Shown: positions 14,816 to 24,159, counted from the first letter of the stretch. The stretch is DNA of 57,781 nucleotides from Sphingobium sp. (GCA_017745115.1 JAGIAA010000013.1:1-57781), one strand, 5' to 3'. Notes: generated from the letters alone by a model not told the origin. Made by a program: numbers and translations.

Positions 14816-17038
14816 TCATTCCCAGCTGAGGATCAGCCGTCCGTTGGCGGGGACGGCATAATCGATGCGATCGCCACTGCTCGCTTCCGGCTCGATCTCG
14901 CTTCCGGCGGCGGTGGCTACGTGCAGCTTGCCGAGCTTGCGCCGGGGCAGACGCACGATACTGAGACCCGCCGAACAGGTCTCGCCACCGTCCAGCGTGA
15001 TGGTGAGCCTGTCCTTCGCGGTCCGTTCCATGGCACGCACGAACTGATCGCAATACAAGCGAAAGGGTGCGCCCTCGACATGGTGGAAGGCGCGGGTCGC
15101 GAAGATGAAGGCGGCGCCGGCGCCATAGATTTCCTGGCCGACCTGCCCGGCCTGCTGCCCATCGGCGTAAAGATCCTCCAGCGGGAAGCTGAGCTTGCGG
15201 TCGACATGGCCGTTATTCTCGCGCTGCTTGGGCGCGATCACCTCCTTGGGAAGAGCGTCGGGATAATAATACCAGGCGCGGTCGAGCGCATATTTGCAAT
15301 ATTCCGCGATCAGCAAGCGTGCGGCGGGCTCGAGGTCCGGTCCGCTGTCGTCGAGATAGCGTTCGAAGGCGACAAAGCTGTCGAAGCATTCGTAGATGGC
15401 CATATAGGGCGCGTCCTGCAGGCAGGTGGCGCCGAGGAAATTCTTGTAGTGGACGGCGAGCTCGATCTCGCTCTCCCAGATTTCGCAATTGTGGAAGAAG
15501 CTGCCGAGATAGACGTAGCTCTGCTCGAGATAGACGGGCTCGTTGGTGATCCGCCATAGCCGCATGCAGGCGGCCGCGCCCCAGGCGGTGAGATTGGCCT
15601 GGTAGTTGACGTTGAAGCGCAGGCCGACGGCGGCGTCGATCGCGGCGCGGGCCTCGTCCAGATAGCTCTTGTCATCGGTCAGCTCGAAAGCCTGGAGCAT
15701 CACCCAGGCATAGATGCCGCCGACATCGGTCTGACCGCGCCCGTCCTGCGCCTCCTGCGTGATCACCGAAAAGTCGGTGACCTTGTACTGGACCGGCCAC
15801 TTGTACTTGAAATGATGCGCGGCGCGGATGCCGAAGCCGATGGATTTGAGGAACAGGTCGCGCGCGGGCTTGTCGCCATCCAGCGCAAGCAGCCCGAGAT
15901 TGAGCAGTGGGTGGTAGAGATACCAGCTGTCGACAGCGTCGGCGTCCTTGTCATCGCCGACATTGGGCAGATAGCGCCGCAACGTCTTGAGCTTCGGGTC
16001 GTAGAACCTGTTCAGCCCGGCCTTGAACGCGTCCTCGAGCGGGTGGGGTTCGCCCTGCCATTTGCCCCAGGCGTGGATTGCCGCGGTCACCGACATCTGG
16101 ACCATGATGTCGGGATATTCGGCGGCGGTGTAGGGGTGAATGTAGCGATGGCCATAATGTTCGATGGTCGCTTCCGGCGCCTCGTCGAGATCGCGCAATG
16201 TCCGCTCCGCGCGGTCGATCCAGTCGCGATATTCGGTCTGCGGCCGGTCGAGCCGTTTGTACGCGACGCCCAGCAGTTGCAGGAACTGGCGCGCGGACTC
16301 CCGCTCGTGCGGAGGCGTATCGGAACGGAAGACCAGGATCGCGTCCGACAGAGTCACCGCGGCACCGGGCTTCAAGGGATTGGTGGGCGGCGTACCGCTC
16401 TGCGGCGGGCTGGGGATGAGATAGCCAAGCTCGGGCCATTCGCCGCCCACCGCGCCGTCCGGCTTGGTCTTGGTCGCGCGGTAATAGTCGTTCATCGCCG
16501 TCAGGTTCTGGAAATAGAGCACATTGCCGAATGCCGGCTCGTTATGCTGGAAATAGAGCAGGCCGCTGTTGAGGCCGCGCTGCCCCGCCTCGACATTGCC
16601 GCGCGCGCCCAGCGGATCGTCGCGCCCGTCGAGCGGATAAAGGTCGCGCGGGATGAACGGGACCAGCAGCGGCACTGAGGGCGTGAGGCGTACCGTGATC
16701 CGCAGAAATTCGAGCGCATCGGCACCGGCCTCGAACATGATGAGATGCTCGCCCAGCGTGCTCTCGACCTTCAGGCGCAGCACCTCGCCCGTTTGCGCGT
16801 CCAGCCGCCGGCAGTCGAAGGCGCCCGCGAGATAGGCGGCGCGCACGGCGAGCCCGCCCTTGCCCTCGCGGCGGACGATCGCCCAGACGGAGTCGGCGGC
16901 GCCCAGGATCTCGACCTCCAGGCCGCCGGTGCGAAAGCGGGCGAAATGCCGCGTCCTCCCGTTGGCCAAGGCTTCGCGCAAGGCGAGCACATAAAGGCTG
17001 GCGGCGTGATCGTCTGACGTCGAGCTTTTGGTGGCCAT
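14816..17038 (-). CDS. Large protein, probable alpha/alpha-toroid fold, unknown function
   Basis: A 740-residue cytoplasmic-looking protein from the ATG at 17038 (no signal sequence). Residues 1-240 are beta-rich (FARFRTGGLEVEILGAADSV; TVRLTPSVPLLVPFIPRDLY). The middle, about 240-640, is a run of paired helices with many aromatic residues (YLYHPLLNLGLLALDGDKPA; HHFKYKWPVQYKVTDF; CEIWESEIELAVHYKNFLGA), as in six-hairpin glycosidases. The end returns to strands. Catalytic residues cannot be named. The stress-type neighbours suggest an accessory metabolic role. Confidence 0.7.
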   Translation of the reverse strand: MATKSSTSDDHAASLYVLALREALANGRTRHFARFRTGGLEVEILGAADSVWAIVRREGKGGLAVRAAYLAGAFDCRRLDAQTGEVLRLKVESTLGEHLIMFEAGADALEFLRITVRLTPSVPLLVPFIPRDLYPLDGRDDPLGARGNVEAGQRGLNSGLLYFQHNEPAFGNVLYFQNLTAMNDYYRATKTKPDGAVGGEWPELGYLIPSPPQSGTPPTNPLKPGAAVTLSDAILVFRSDTPPHERESARQFLQLLGVAYKRLDRPQTEYRDWIDRAERTLRDLDEAPEATIEHYGHRYIHPYTAAEYPDIMVQMSVTAAIHAWGKWQGEPHPLEDAFKAGLNRFYDPKLKTLRRYLPNVGDDKDADAVDSWYLYHPLLNLGLLALDGDKPARDLFLKSIGFGIRAAHHFKYKWPVQYKVTDFSVITQEAQDGRGQTDVGGIYAWVMLQAFELTDDKSYLDEARAAIDAAVGLRFNVNYQANLTAWGAAACMRLWRITNEPVYLEQSYVYLGSFFHNCEIWESEIELAVHYKNFLGATCLQDAPYMAIYECFDSFVAFERYLDDSGPDLEPAARLLIAEYCKYALDRAWYYYPDALPKEVIAPKQRENNGHVDRKLSFPLEDLYADGQQAGQVGQEIYGAGAAFIFATRAFHHVEGAPFRLYCDQFVRAMERTAKDRLTITLDGGETCSAGLSIVRLPRRKLGKLHVATAAGSEIEPEASSGDRIDYAVPANGRLILSWE

Positions 17039-17081
17039 GTTCGCTTCCCGATTGCCGCGATGGCCCGCACGCGATGCGCGG

Positions 17082-17107
17082 CGAACCTTTCGGTCTTTCG
17101 CTGCGTT
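17082..17107 (+). promoter_or_regulatory. Candidate EcfG-type promoter for DUF6766, one mismatch
   Basis: CGAAC (17082-17086), 17 bases, CGTT (17104-17107), 43 bases before the GTG of the DUF6766 gene. It differs from GGAAC-N17-CGTT at one base. Spacing to the start is ideal, but the match is not unique statistically. Confidence 0.35.
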
Positions 17108-17150
17108 GAACCCCTGAGGGCGCACAAAGGTGCACGGAAAGGACCAACCC

Positions 17151-17555
17151 GTGAAAAAATATGCCTATGGATGGATCACTGCCGCGTTCTTCCTGGTCTC
17201 GATCGTGGGCCACTGGATCTTCGGCTGGTATGCCTATGTCAACGAGGCGCGCGCGCATCACGAGGTAGCAGAGACCTCCGCCTATCTCATGCAGATGGGC
17301 CGCGACACGCTGGAGAACTGGCAGTCCGAATTCCTGCAACTGCTCTGGCAAGTGCTCGGCCTCGCCTATTTCCTCTATGTCGGCTCGCCCGCCTCGAAGG
17401 AAAATGACGACCGGCTCGAAGCGAAGGTCGACGAACTGCTGAAGGTCACCGGCGGCAAGGACGCGCAGGCGCTCATCGACGAGATCGACCGCCGCTACCT
17501 GCGGGTGTCGGGCCACGCCAAGCCCCATGGCGGACGCGATCTCGGCCATGAGTGA
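17151..17555 (+). CDS. DUF6766 family membrane protein
   Basis: A 134-residue protein from a GTG at 17151, with AAGGA upstream; another GTG at 17130 is possible. An N-terminal membrane helix (YGWITAAFFLVSIVGHWIFG) is followed by a helical region with NWQSEFLQLLWQVLGLAYFL, the DUF6766 hallmark and a second membrane segment, and a soluble tail. The function is unknown. Its stop overlaps the CinA-like start by eight bases. Confidence 0.82.
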   Translation: MKKYAYGWITAAFFLVSIVGHWIFGWYAYVNEARAHHEVAETSAYLMQMGRDTLENWQSEFLQLLWQVLGLAYFLYVGSPASKENDDRLEAKVDELLKVTGGKDAQALIDEIDRRYLRVSGHAKPHGGRDLGHE

Positions 17556-18072
17556 TACGGCAACAGCAGGCGGTCGGCTCGTCGATCGGCTGCCCGACGA
17601 CATAGAGGATGCGGTCAAGGATCTGCTGACGACCGCCTGCGACCGTTCACTGACGCTCGCGACGGCGGAGAGCTGCACCGGCGGGCTGATCTGCGCGCTG
17701 CTGACCGACGTCGAGGGATGCAGCCATGCCTTCGAGCGCGGCTTCATCGTCTACAGCCCGGAGGCCAAGACCGAGATGCTCGGCGTCTCGCGCCCCTTGA
17801 TCGACCAGAAGGGGGCCGTCAGCCGGGATGTGGCGCTGGCCATGGTCGAAGGCGCGCTGCGGCGCTCCGCCGCCGACGTTGCGCTTGCCGTCACCGGCTT
17901 TGCCGGTCCCGCCGCGCCGGACGACGAGCCGGGCCTCGTGCACCTGGCGTGCCTGCGGCGTCGACGCTTGCCGGATCATCGTGAACTGCATCTCGGCGAC
18001 ATCGGACGCGCGGCGGTCCGGCTGGAAGCCGTGCGCACCGCGATCGCGATGATGCGGCAGGCGCTGGATTGA
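17548..18072 (+). CDS. CinA-like C-terminal domain, nicotinamide-nucleotide amidase type
   Basis: About 174 residues from the ATG at 17548; an earlier ATG at 17527 is also in frame. It contains TLATAESCTGGLICALLTDV, with the catalytic Ser and Cys region of PncC/CinA-C, then GFIVYSPEAKTEMLGV and AVTGFAGPAAPDDEPGLVH. PncC deamidates nicotinamide mononucleotide to nicotinate mononucleotide in pyridine-nucleotide salvage. The final third is shorter and more diverged than in typical PncC. Confidence 0.85.
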   Translation: MSDTATAGGRLVDRLPDDIEDAVKDLLTTACDRSLTLATAESCTGGLICALLTDVEGCSHAFERGFIVYSPEAKTEMLGVSRPLIDQKGAVSRDVALAMVEGALRRSAADVALAVTGFAGPAAPDDEPGLVHLACLRRRRLPDHRELHLGDIGRAAVRLEAVRTAIAMMRQALD

Positions 18073-18218
18073 GGTCAGGTTTCCGACGCCTGTCGCAGAA
18101 TGAAGAAATAATCGGCATTGCCGGGAACCAACGCGAAACCCGCGCATTCTCTGCCTAATGGCGCGCCGAGAGCGGTGCGGGTTGCTCGGGTGGGAATTTA
18201 AGTATCGACTTTCACGGC

Positions 18219-18731
18219 ATGATACGGGCCAGCACCCGTGCCGACCATGATCTGGTCGACGCGCTGTTCGAGACGTTCGACCTGGCCTCTGCGCCGTCCT
18301 ACGGGATGATGCTGCGCGCCCATGCCGGCGCGCTGCTGCCGATCGAGGACTGGCTGGCAAGCGGCGGCATCGCGCTATGGGAACCGCGCGGACAATCGCT
18401 CAAGGCGGATCTGACGGCGCTTGGCCTGCCGGTACCGAAGACCGAACCCCTCCTTTGGGCGCGTGACGAGGCGGCCTATTGGGGGACCGCTTATGTGCTC
18501 GAAGGATCGCGTCTGGGCGGGGCGATGATTGCGCGCCGGCTCCAGCCCGGTCTGCCGTGTGCCTATCTCGGACGCGTGCATGCGCCGGGCCACTGGCGAG
18601 CCTTCCTCGCCGCGCTGGACGAAGGTGCGATCGCGGGCGGTGCCCAATGGCAGGCCGATGCGGTCGCGGCCGCCCAGCGCACCTTCGATGCCTTTGCGCG
18701 GTCGGCCCGATCTGAAGCGGATAACCGATGA
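18219..18731 (+). CDS. bphO: Biliverdin-producing heme oxygenase
   Basis: A 170-residue protein, shorter than most heme oxygenases. The N-terminal ASTRADHDLVDALF offers His10 as proximal heme ligand; the YVLEGSRLGGAMIARRL segment is the distal helix signature. It opens heme to biliverdin IX-alpha, the chromophore of bacteriophytochromes. Its end overlaps the phytochrome gene as ATGA (18728-18731), so enzyme and receptor are co-translated, as in known bphO-bphP operons. Confidence 0.9.
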   Translation: MIRASTRADHDLVDALFETFDLASAPSYGMMLRAHAGALLPIEDWLASGGIALWEPRGQSLKADLTALGLPVPKTEPLLWARDEAAYWGTAYVLEGSRLGGAMIARRLQPGLPCAYLGRVHAPGHWRAFLAALDEGAIAGGAQWQADAVAAAQRTFDAFARSARSEADNR

Positions 18732-21289
18732 GCGACATGCCAGTCTACCAGGTCGATCTCACCAATTGCGACCGCGAGCCCATCCACATCCTGGGCAATA
18801 TCCAACCCTTCGGTTTTCTGGTCGCGGTGGGATCGGACTGGGTCATCACGCGCATCTCGGCCAATATCGAGCAGTTCATCGGCAAGGCGCCGCACGGCCT
18901 GATCGGCATGCCGCTCAGCAGCATCTTCCGGGATTCGGCGATCCACAATCTGCGCAACCGGCTTGCATTGCTGCGCGGGCCCGACGCCGTGGAGAGGCTG
19001 CTCGGCGAAACTTTACTGGAGGATGGATCGCGCTTCGATATCGCGGTGCACTTCTCGGGTGAGTCGATCATCATCGAAGCCGAGCCGGCGGCGGAGGATG
19101 CGGGCGATGCGGGCGGCCTCGTGCGCACGCTCATGTCGAGGCTTGCGCAGACGGACTCGCTCATCGCGTTCCTGCGCGAAGGCGCACGGCAGGTGAAGGC
19201 GATCACCGGCTTCGATCGCGTGAAGGTCTACCGCTTCGACGAGGAAGGGTCGGGCGAGGTCATTGCGGAGGCGCTCAGCCCCGGCGTCGACAGCTTCCTG
19301 GGGCTGCATTACCCGGCGTCCGACATTCCGGCGCAGGCGCGGCGCCTTTATGTGCGCAACATTTTCCGCATCATCGCCGACATCAACGCGACACCGGTGC
19401 CGATCATTCCGGGCCTCGACGAAAACGGCCAGCCGCTCGACCAGTCGCTCTCGATCCTGCGGGCGGTCTCGCCGATCCATATCGAATATCTGCGCAACAT
19501 GGGCGTGAGCGCGTCGCTCTCCATCTCCATCGTCGTCAACGGCCGGTTGTGGGGACTGTTCGCTTGCCACCATTATTCGCCCATCCAGCCGAGCCTGGCT
19601 ATCCGCACTGCGGCCGAGCTGTTCGGCCAGATGTTCTCGCTGATGCTGGAGAGCCGCGAGCGGGCGGAAGCCTCGGACTATGAAAACCGGGCCCGTAGCG
19701 CGACTGACCGCGTCATGGCGGCAGTCGCCAAGAATTCCGACCTGCTCGCCGACGGGCAATGGATCGGCGAAGTCGTGCTCGACACGATCCCCGCCGACGG
19801 CGTCGCGGTGCATATCGGCGGCAAGACCACGCTGAGCGGCCTCACGCCCACGGAGGACCAGACCGGCAATGTGCTGGCAATGCTCCACGAAGCGTCGTCG
19901 AACCAGATTTTCGCGACTGAATCGCTGAGCACGCTTGTGCCCGAAGCGGCGGAGTATGCCGATATCGCGGCTGGCATTCTCGCCATCCCGCTATCCCGTC
20001 AGCCGCGCGACTTCGTCATCCTGTTCCGGAGCGAGCAGCTGCGTTCCGTGCGGTGGGCCGGCAATCAGGAAAAGGCGACCGAATATGGCCCCAACGGCCC
20101 CCGCCTGACCCCTCGGAAGAGTTTCGAAGCCTGGTCGGAACTCGTGAAGGGCCGCAGTCGGCCTTTCTCGGTGTCGGAGCGGCGCGTGGCCGAGGGGCTT
20201 CGTGTTGCCATGCTCGAAGTTCTGGTCCGGCTGTCCGACGAAGCGGGTCTCGAACGGCAGCGCGCGAGCGAGAGGCAGGAGTTGCTCATCGCCGAGCTCA
20301 ATCACCGCGTCCGCAACATTCTCTCGCTCATTCGCGGCCTGATTTCCCAATCGCGCGACCGCGACGACTCCGTCGAGGCCTTCGTCGCCAATCTCGAGGG
20401 CCGCATCCAGGCCCTTGCGCGCGCCCACGACCAGGTCACCAAGGACCGCTGGAGACCGGGGCATCTGGCGGCGCTGATCGAGACCGAGGCCAGCGCCTAT
20501 CTCGGCCTCAAGAGCACGCGGCTTTCGTTCGACGGGCCCAATGTCCTGCTCCAGCCGGTCGCCTTCACGACGCTCGCCCTGGTCTTCCACGAGCTGATGA
20601 CCAATGCGGTCAAATATGGGGCACTCTCCGATGGGGGGACGATTTCGATCAGCTGGCACCTCGACGACGAGGGGAGCCTGTTGCTGGACTGGGCAGAAAG
20701 TGGCGGCCCGCCGGTGCAAGCGCCGACCAGACGGGGGTTCGGCTCCACGATCATCGAAAAGGCCATTCCCCACGACCTGGGTGGAGCAGCCGAGATCCAC
20801 TACCAGCTCGAAGGGCTGCGCGTTCATCTCTGTGTGCCCTCCCGCCACGTCGCGGGTGTGGACAGGATCGTGCATCGGGCCGGCGCAGGCGCCGACCAGA
20901 CGGCGGCGTTGAAGCCGCTGGCGGGCAAGACGGGTGTCCTGCTCGAGGACAGCATGATCATTGCCCTGGACGCCGAGGACGCCCTGCGATTGCTGGGCGC
21001 CCAGCAGGTGGTCGTCTTCGCCAGCGCGCGTCCGGCGCTCAAATATCTCGAGACGGAAGCGGTCGACTTCGCAGTGCTCGATTTCAATCTGGGCATTGAG
21101 ACGAGCGAGAACGTCGCGGTGAAGCTTCGCGAGGCGGGCGTGCCGTTTGTCTTCGCGACAGGCTATGGCGAGGGCATTTCATCCGACCGCCTTGCCGGCG
21201 CGCCGGTCGTCACCAAGCCCTATGGCGCGGACGAACTCGCCCGCGCCTTTGCCAGCATCGATGCAACTCAGGGCAGCGCGAAGACGTAA
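18728..21289 (+). CDS. bphP: Bacteriophytochrome HWE-kinase/receiver hybrid
   Basis: An 853-residue red/far-red photoreceptor. Cys14 in LTNCDREPIHI is the expected biliverdin attachment site. Then follow PAS (20-120), GAF with YPASDIP (195-201) and the HHYSP chromophore-pocket histidines (281-282), PHY with the PRKSFEAW tongue (462-469), an HWE/HisKA_2 kinase (LIAELNHRVRNIL, His526; LVFHELMTNAVKYGALS), and a C-terminal receiver with phospho-acceptor Asp785 (VLDFNLG). Kinase and receiver in one chain suggest internal phosphotransfer or a phosphate sink. The gene ends 22 bases inside the convergent PQQ dehydrogenase. Confidence 0.95.
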   Translation: MSDMPVYQVDLTNCDREPIHILGNIQPFGFLVAVGSDWVITRISANIEQFIGKAPHGLIGMPLSSIFRDSAIHNLRNRLALLRGPDAVERLLGETLLEDGSRFDIAVHFSGESIIIEAEPAAEDAGDAGGLVRTLMSRLAQTDSLIAFLREGARQVKAITGFDRVKVYRFDEEGSGEVIAEALSPGVDSFLGLHYPASDIPAQARRLYVRNIFRIIADINATPVPIIPGLDENGQPLDQSLSILRAVSPIHIEYLRNMGVSASLSISIVVNGRLWGLFACHHYSPIQPSLAIRTAAELFGQMFSLMLESRERAEASDYENRARSATDRVMAAVAKNSDLLADGQWIGEVVLDTIPADGVAVHIGGKTTLSGLTPTEDQTGNVLAMLHEASSNQIFATESLSTLVPEAAEYADIAAGILAIPLSRQPRDFVILFRSEQLRSVRWAGNQEKATEYGPNGPRLTPRKSFEAWSELVKGRSRPFSVSERRVAEGLRVAMLEVLVRLSDEAGLERQRASERQELLIAELNHRVRNILSLIRGLISQSRDRDDSVEAFVANLEGRIQALARAHDQVTKDRWRPGHLAALIETEASAYLGLKSTRLSFDGPNVLLQPVAFTTLALVFHELMTNAVKYGALSDGGTISISWHLDDEGSLLLDWAESGGPPVQAPTRRGFGSTIIEKAIPHDLGGAAEIHYQLEGLRVHLCVPSRHVAGVDRIVHRAGAGADQTAALKPLAGKTGVLLEDSMIIALDAEDALRLLGAQQVVVFASARPALKYLETEAVDFAVLDFNLGIETSENVAVKLREAGVPFVFATGYGEGISSDRLAGAPVVTKPYGADELARAFASIDATQGSAKT

Positions 21290-23064
21290 AGCACGTTGCC
21301 GAGAGTGGGCTTGTACTCCGGCGTGGTGCGGCCGAGCGAGAAGGCCTCCGGTGCGACGCCGGTGCCGATCACCACATATTGCTTGCCGTCGACCGCATAG
21401 CTCACCGGATAGCCGGTGATGGCGGACGCGAGATTGACGCTCCACAGCTTGCGGCCGCTGGTGTCGGAGAACGCCATGAAGCGGCCGACCGCATCGCCCG
21501 CGAAGACGACGCCGCCGGCGGTGGACATGAGCGACATCATCCCGGCACGCTGCTCGTACATCCACGCGGTCTTGCCGGTGGAAGCAGAGATCGCCTGGAT
21601 GCGGCCGAGGTTGGTGCCGCCATCGGGAATGAAGGCCGGGCCGGAGACACCCATGATCGTCGATCCGGGCTTGAGGTCCTTCGAGCTCGTCACGGTCGAG
21701 CAGAGATTCTGCAGCGGCATGTACATGAGGCCGGTCTTCGGGCTGTAAGTGCCCTCCTGCCAGTTCTTGCCGCCCGCGAAGCTCGGGCAGATGTCGCGGG
21801 TCTGGCCGGGCGCGGTGAAGACGGTGGCGGGATTGACGGTGACCTCGCCGGTCGCGCCGTCGATCGACTGCACGACATTCTGCTTCACGGTCGGCGTCGC
21901 CCACAGGAACTCGCCGGTCTTGCGGTCGAGCGTGTAGACGATGCCGGTCTTGCCGGGGATGCCGGTCATGACCTGGCGCTTCTCGCCGCGCTTCAGCTTG
22001 GGGTTGATCCAGCTGACCGACTTGGGATCGGGCGCCACCGCCGTGTCGAGCAGGATGCGCGTGAAGGTGTGGTCGAAGTCCCAGTGATCGAGAATGTGCT
22101 GGTAATACCAGACGATCTTGCCGGTCTCGGGATCAATCGCCAGCGTGGACGTCGAGTAGAGATGTTTCTTGTCATTGCCGCCCAGGATGAACTTGGGCGT
22201 CGGCGAGGTCACGGACGTGCCGTAATAGATGAGCTTGAGCTCGGGGTCATAGGTCGGCGGCATCCAGGTGCCGACCTGCACGCGCTTGTCCTTGGGGACG
22301 CCGCCCCATGTTTCGTCACCGGGTTCGCCGGGCGCGGGCATGGTGTGGGTGCGCCACAGCTCCTTGCCGGTGCGCGCGTCATTGGCGACGAACACGCAGG
22401 CGTCATAGCCGGCATCGGCACCGCAGTTGCGGCCTGAGATGACCTTGCCGTCGGCGACGATCGGCCCGCCGCTGGTCGAGTTGTTCTGCGTCTTGTAGTC
22501 GGTGACCTTGGTCTCCCAGACCTGCTTTCCGGTCGCGATGTCGATTGCATAGACATAGCCGTCCGAGCTCGAGCCGATCAGCAGATTCTCCCAGATGGCG
22601 GCGTTGCGCTTGATGGTGGCGCCCTTGAAATCCTCCGGATATCGCCGCTTGTAGGTCCAGATGAGGTCGCCGGTGGCGGCATCGACCGCGTCGACTATGT
22701 CCTTGGGCTGGATGATGTACATGACGCCGTCATGGACGAGCGGCGTGCCTTCATAGCCGCCGTCCGAGACGGGGCGCGACCAGACGAGGCGGAGGCCCGA
22801 AACGTTGCGCGGGGTGATCTCGGTGAGCGGGCTATAGGCCCAGCCGTTCAGGGTGCGGCGGAAGCTCAGCCAGTCGCCGGCGGGCGGATTGGCGAGCAGG
22901 GCGGACGGCACGGGCTTGGGCTGGTGGAGGTTGAGCGGCATCGCCTTGGGCGGCGCCCCGGCCGCGAAGGTCTCGCCGGGCTGGGCGGTAGCAACGCTCG
23001 CCATGACACCCGCCAGCAGCGCGCCGGACAGGGCCAGCGCCAGTTTCACGTTCCGATGAAGCAT
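21268..23064 (-). CDS. Periplasmic PQQ-dependent dehydrogenase
   Basis: A 598-residue quinoprotein with a Sec signal (LALALSGALLAGVMASVATA) and eight-bladed propeller repeats (DAVDAATGDLIWTY, AIDIATGKQVWETK, TLDRKTGEFLWATP). It belongs to the methanol/ethanol dehydrogenase group, without a fused cytochrome c domain. The active-site strand reads HWDFDHTF: Asp329 with a second Asp at +2, the arrangement associated with lanthanide-dependent enzymes. The vicinal Cys-Cys of classical methanol dehydrogenase is absent. The ATG at 23064 has GGGAGGAG upstream. Substrate is unknown. Confidence 0.9.
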   Translation of the reverse strand: MLHRNVKLALALSGALLAGVMASVATAQPGETFAAGAPPKAMPLNLHQPKPVPSALLANPPAGDWLSFRRTLNGWAYSPLTEITPRNVSGLRLVWSRPVSDGGYEGTPLVHDGVMYIIQPKDIVDAVDAATGDLIWTYKRRYPEDFKGATIKRNAAIWENLLIGSSSDGYVYAIDIATGKQVWETKVTDYKTQNNSTSGGPIVADGKVISGRNCGADAGYDACVFVANDARTGKELWRTHTMPAPGEPGDETWGGVPKDKRVQVGTWMPPTYDPELKLIYYGTSVTSPTPKFILGGNDKKHLYSTSTLAIDPETGKIVWYYQHILDHWDFDHTFTRILLDTAVAPDPKSVSWINPKLKRGEKRQVMTGIPGKTGIVYTLDRKTGEFLWATPTVKQNVVQSIDGATGEVTVNPATVFTAPGQTRDICPSFAGGKNWQEGTYSPKTGLMYMPLQNLCSTVTSSKDLKPGSTIMGVSGPAFIPDGGTNLGRIQAISASTGKTAWMYEQRAGMMSLMSTAGGVVFAGDAVGRFMAFSDTSGRKLWSVNLASAITGYPVSYAVDGKQYVVIGTGVAPEAFSLGRTTPEYKPTLGNVLYVFALP

Positions 23065-23171
23065 CCCGCTCCTCCCGCATGCGTTCCAGTTTGGCGCCAC
23101 TTAGGGCGGAAGACGGGGGAAGGTCCAGCCGGCTCTTGACGCTTTTCACGGGTCATGCTCATGCCATCCCC

Positions 23172-23636
23172 ATGAGCCGCATCGAAGATCATCTCGCCGC
23201 CGAGGGCATCGCCCTCCCCGCCGCCGCCGCGCCTGTCGCCGCCTATGTGCCGACCGTCCTCGCGGGCGGATTGCTGCACATCTCGGGGCAGCTGCCGTTC
23301 ACGCCGGACGGCGAGATCATGAAGGGCAAGCTGGGCGACACGCGCGACCTGGCATGGGGCAACGCCGCCGCGGAACGCTGTGCGCTGATGCTCGTCGCGC
23401 AGATGAAGGCCGCGCTGGGCGACCTCGACCGGGTCGAACGCATCGTGAAGCTCGGCGCGTTCGTGGCAAGCACGGCCGATTTCACTGACCAGCCCAAGGT
23501 CGCCAATGGCGCATCCGAAATGATGGTCCGCATCTTCGGCGACGCCGGCAAGCATGCTCGCAGCGCGGTGGGCGTACCGGTGCTGCCGCTCGACGCCTCG
23601 GTGGAGATCGACGCGATCGTGGCGGTGCGGGGCTAG
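23172..23636 (+). CDS. RidA-family protein (YjgF/YER057c/UK114)
   Basis: A 154-residue protein starting MSRIEDHLAAEGIALPAAAA, with GGLLHISGQLPFTPDGEIMK and the C-terminal HARSAVGVPVLPLDASVEID typical of the longer RidA subfamily. RidA hydrolyses reactive enamine/imine intermediates from PLP enzymes; the conserved Arg of GxxARxxV-type sequence is present as ARSAVG. It is transcribed away from the PQQ dehydrogenase gene. Confidence 0.9.
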   Translation: MSRIEDHLAAEGIALPAAAAPVAAYVPTVLAGGLLHISGQLPFTPDGEIMKGKLGDTRDLAWGNAAAERCALMLVAQMKAALGDLDRVERIVKLGAFVASTADFTDQPKVANGASEMMVRIFGDAGKHARSAVGVPVLPLDASVEIDAIVAVRG

Positions 23637-23654
23637 AGCCGCACTTTCATTTGG

Positions 23655-23737
23655 CGTCATGCTGAACTTGTTTCAGCATCCACCTGGCCTAAGGCTCTAG
23701 GCCGGACAATGGACCCTGAAACAAGTTCAGGGTGACG
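23655..23737. repeat. Palindromic intergenic repeat, family B
   Basis: Two inverted units, TGCTGAACTTGTTTCAGCA and ACCCTGAAACAAGTTCAGGG, face each other around a 25-base centre and are bounded by CGTCA and TGACG. Interrupted versions of the same repeat flank the family A copies at 40 kb and 47 kb. Confidence 0.8.
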
Positions 23738-23748
23738 GAGTGGTAATC

Positions 23749-24141
23749 ATGCGAACAGCCACCTGCCGCTGCGGACAATATCGGGTGACATGCACCGGCG
23801 AACCGGTGCGCGTCTCGGTCTGCCACTGCCTCAACTGCAAGAAACGCTCGGGCAGTGCCTTCGCGGCGCAGGCGCGCTGGCCGGACGAGCAGGTGGTACA
23901 GGAGGGCGAATATCGCGAATGGTCGGCTGCCGGCGACAGCGGCAAGAGCGCGACCTTCCGTTTCTGTCCGACCTGTGGCTCAACGGTGACCTATGTCCAT
24001 GAGGATATGCCGGGGCTGACCGCCGTCGCGATCGGCGCCTTCGCCGAACCGGATTTCCCGCCGCCGGACTATTCGGTCTACGAGGAGCGGATGCACAGCT
24101 GGGTCGCGATCGTTGGCGAGGGTATCGAGCATTGGGGCTAA
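23749..24141 (+). CDS. GFA-family zinc protein 1
   Basis: A 130-residue protein with the Cys pattern of the glutathione-dependent formaldehyde-activating (GFA/CENP-V) family: C6-x-C8, C25-x-C27-x2-C30 and C73-x2-C76 in FRFCPTCGS. It probably binds two zinc ions. Despite the family name, many members have no proven activity. The ATG at 23749 has GGAG upstream; a GTG at 23740 is an alternative. A second GFA protein lies at 52417. Confidence 0.88.
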   Translation: MRTATCRCGQYRVTCTGEPVRVSVCHCLNCKKRSGSAFAAQARWPDEQVVQEGEYREWSAAGDSGKSATFRFCPTCGSTVTYVHEDMPGLTAVAIGAFAEPDFPPPDYSVYEERMHSWVAIVGEGIEHWG

Positions 24142-24159
24142 GGTTGGCGTTCGCAAGTT

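Noticed and set aside
21379..22437. 352-residue rightward frame inside the PQQ dehydrogenase
   Set aside because: Antisense to the propeller repeats; no start site or motif.
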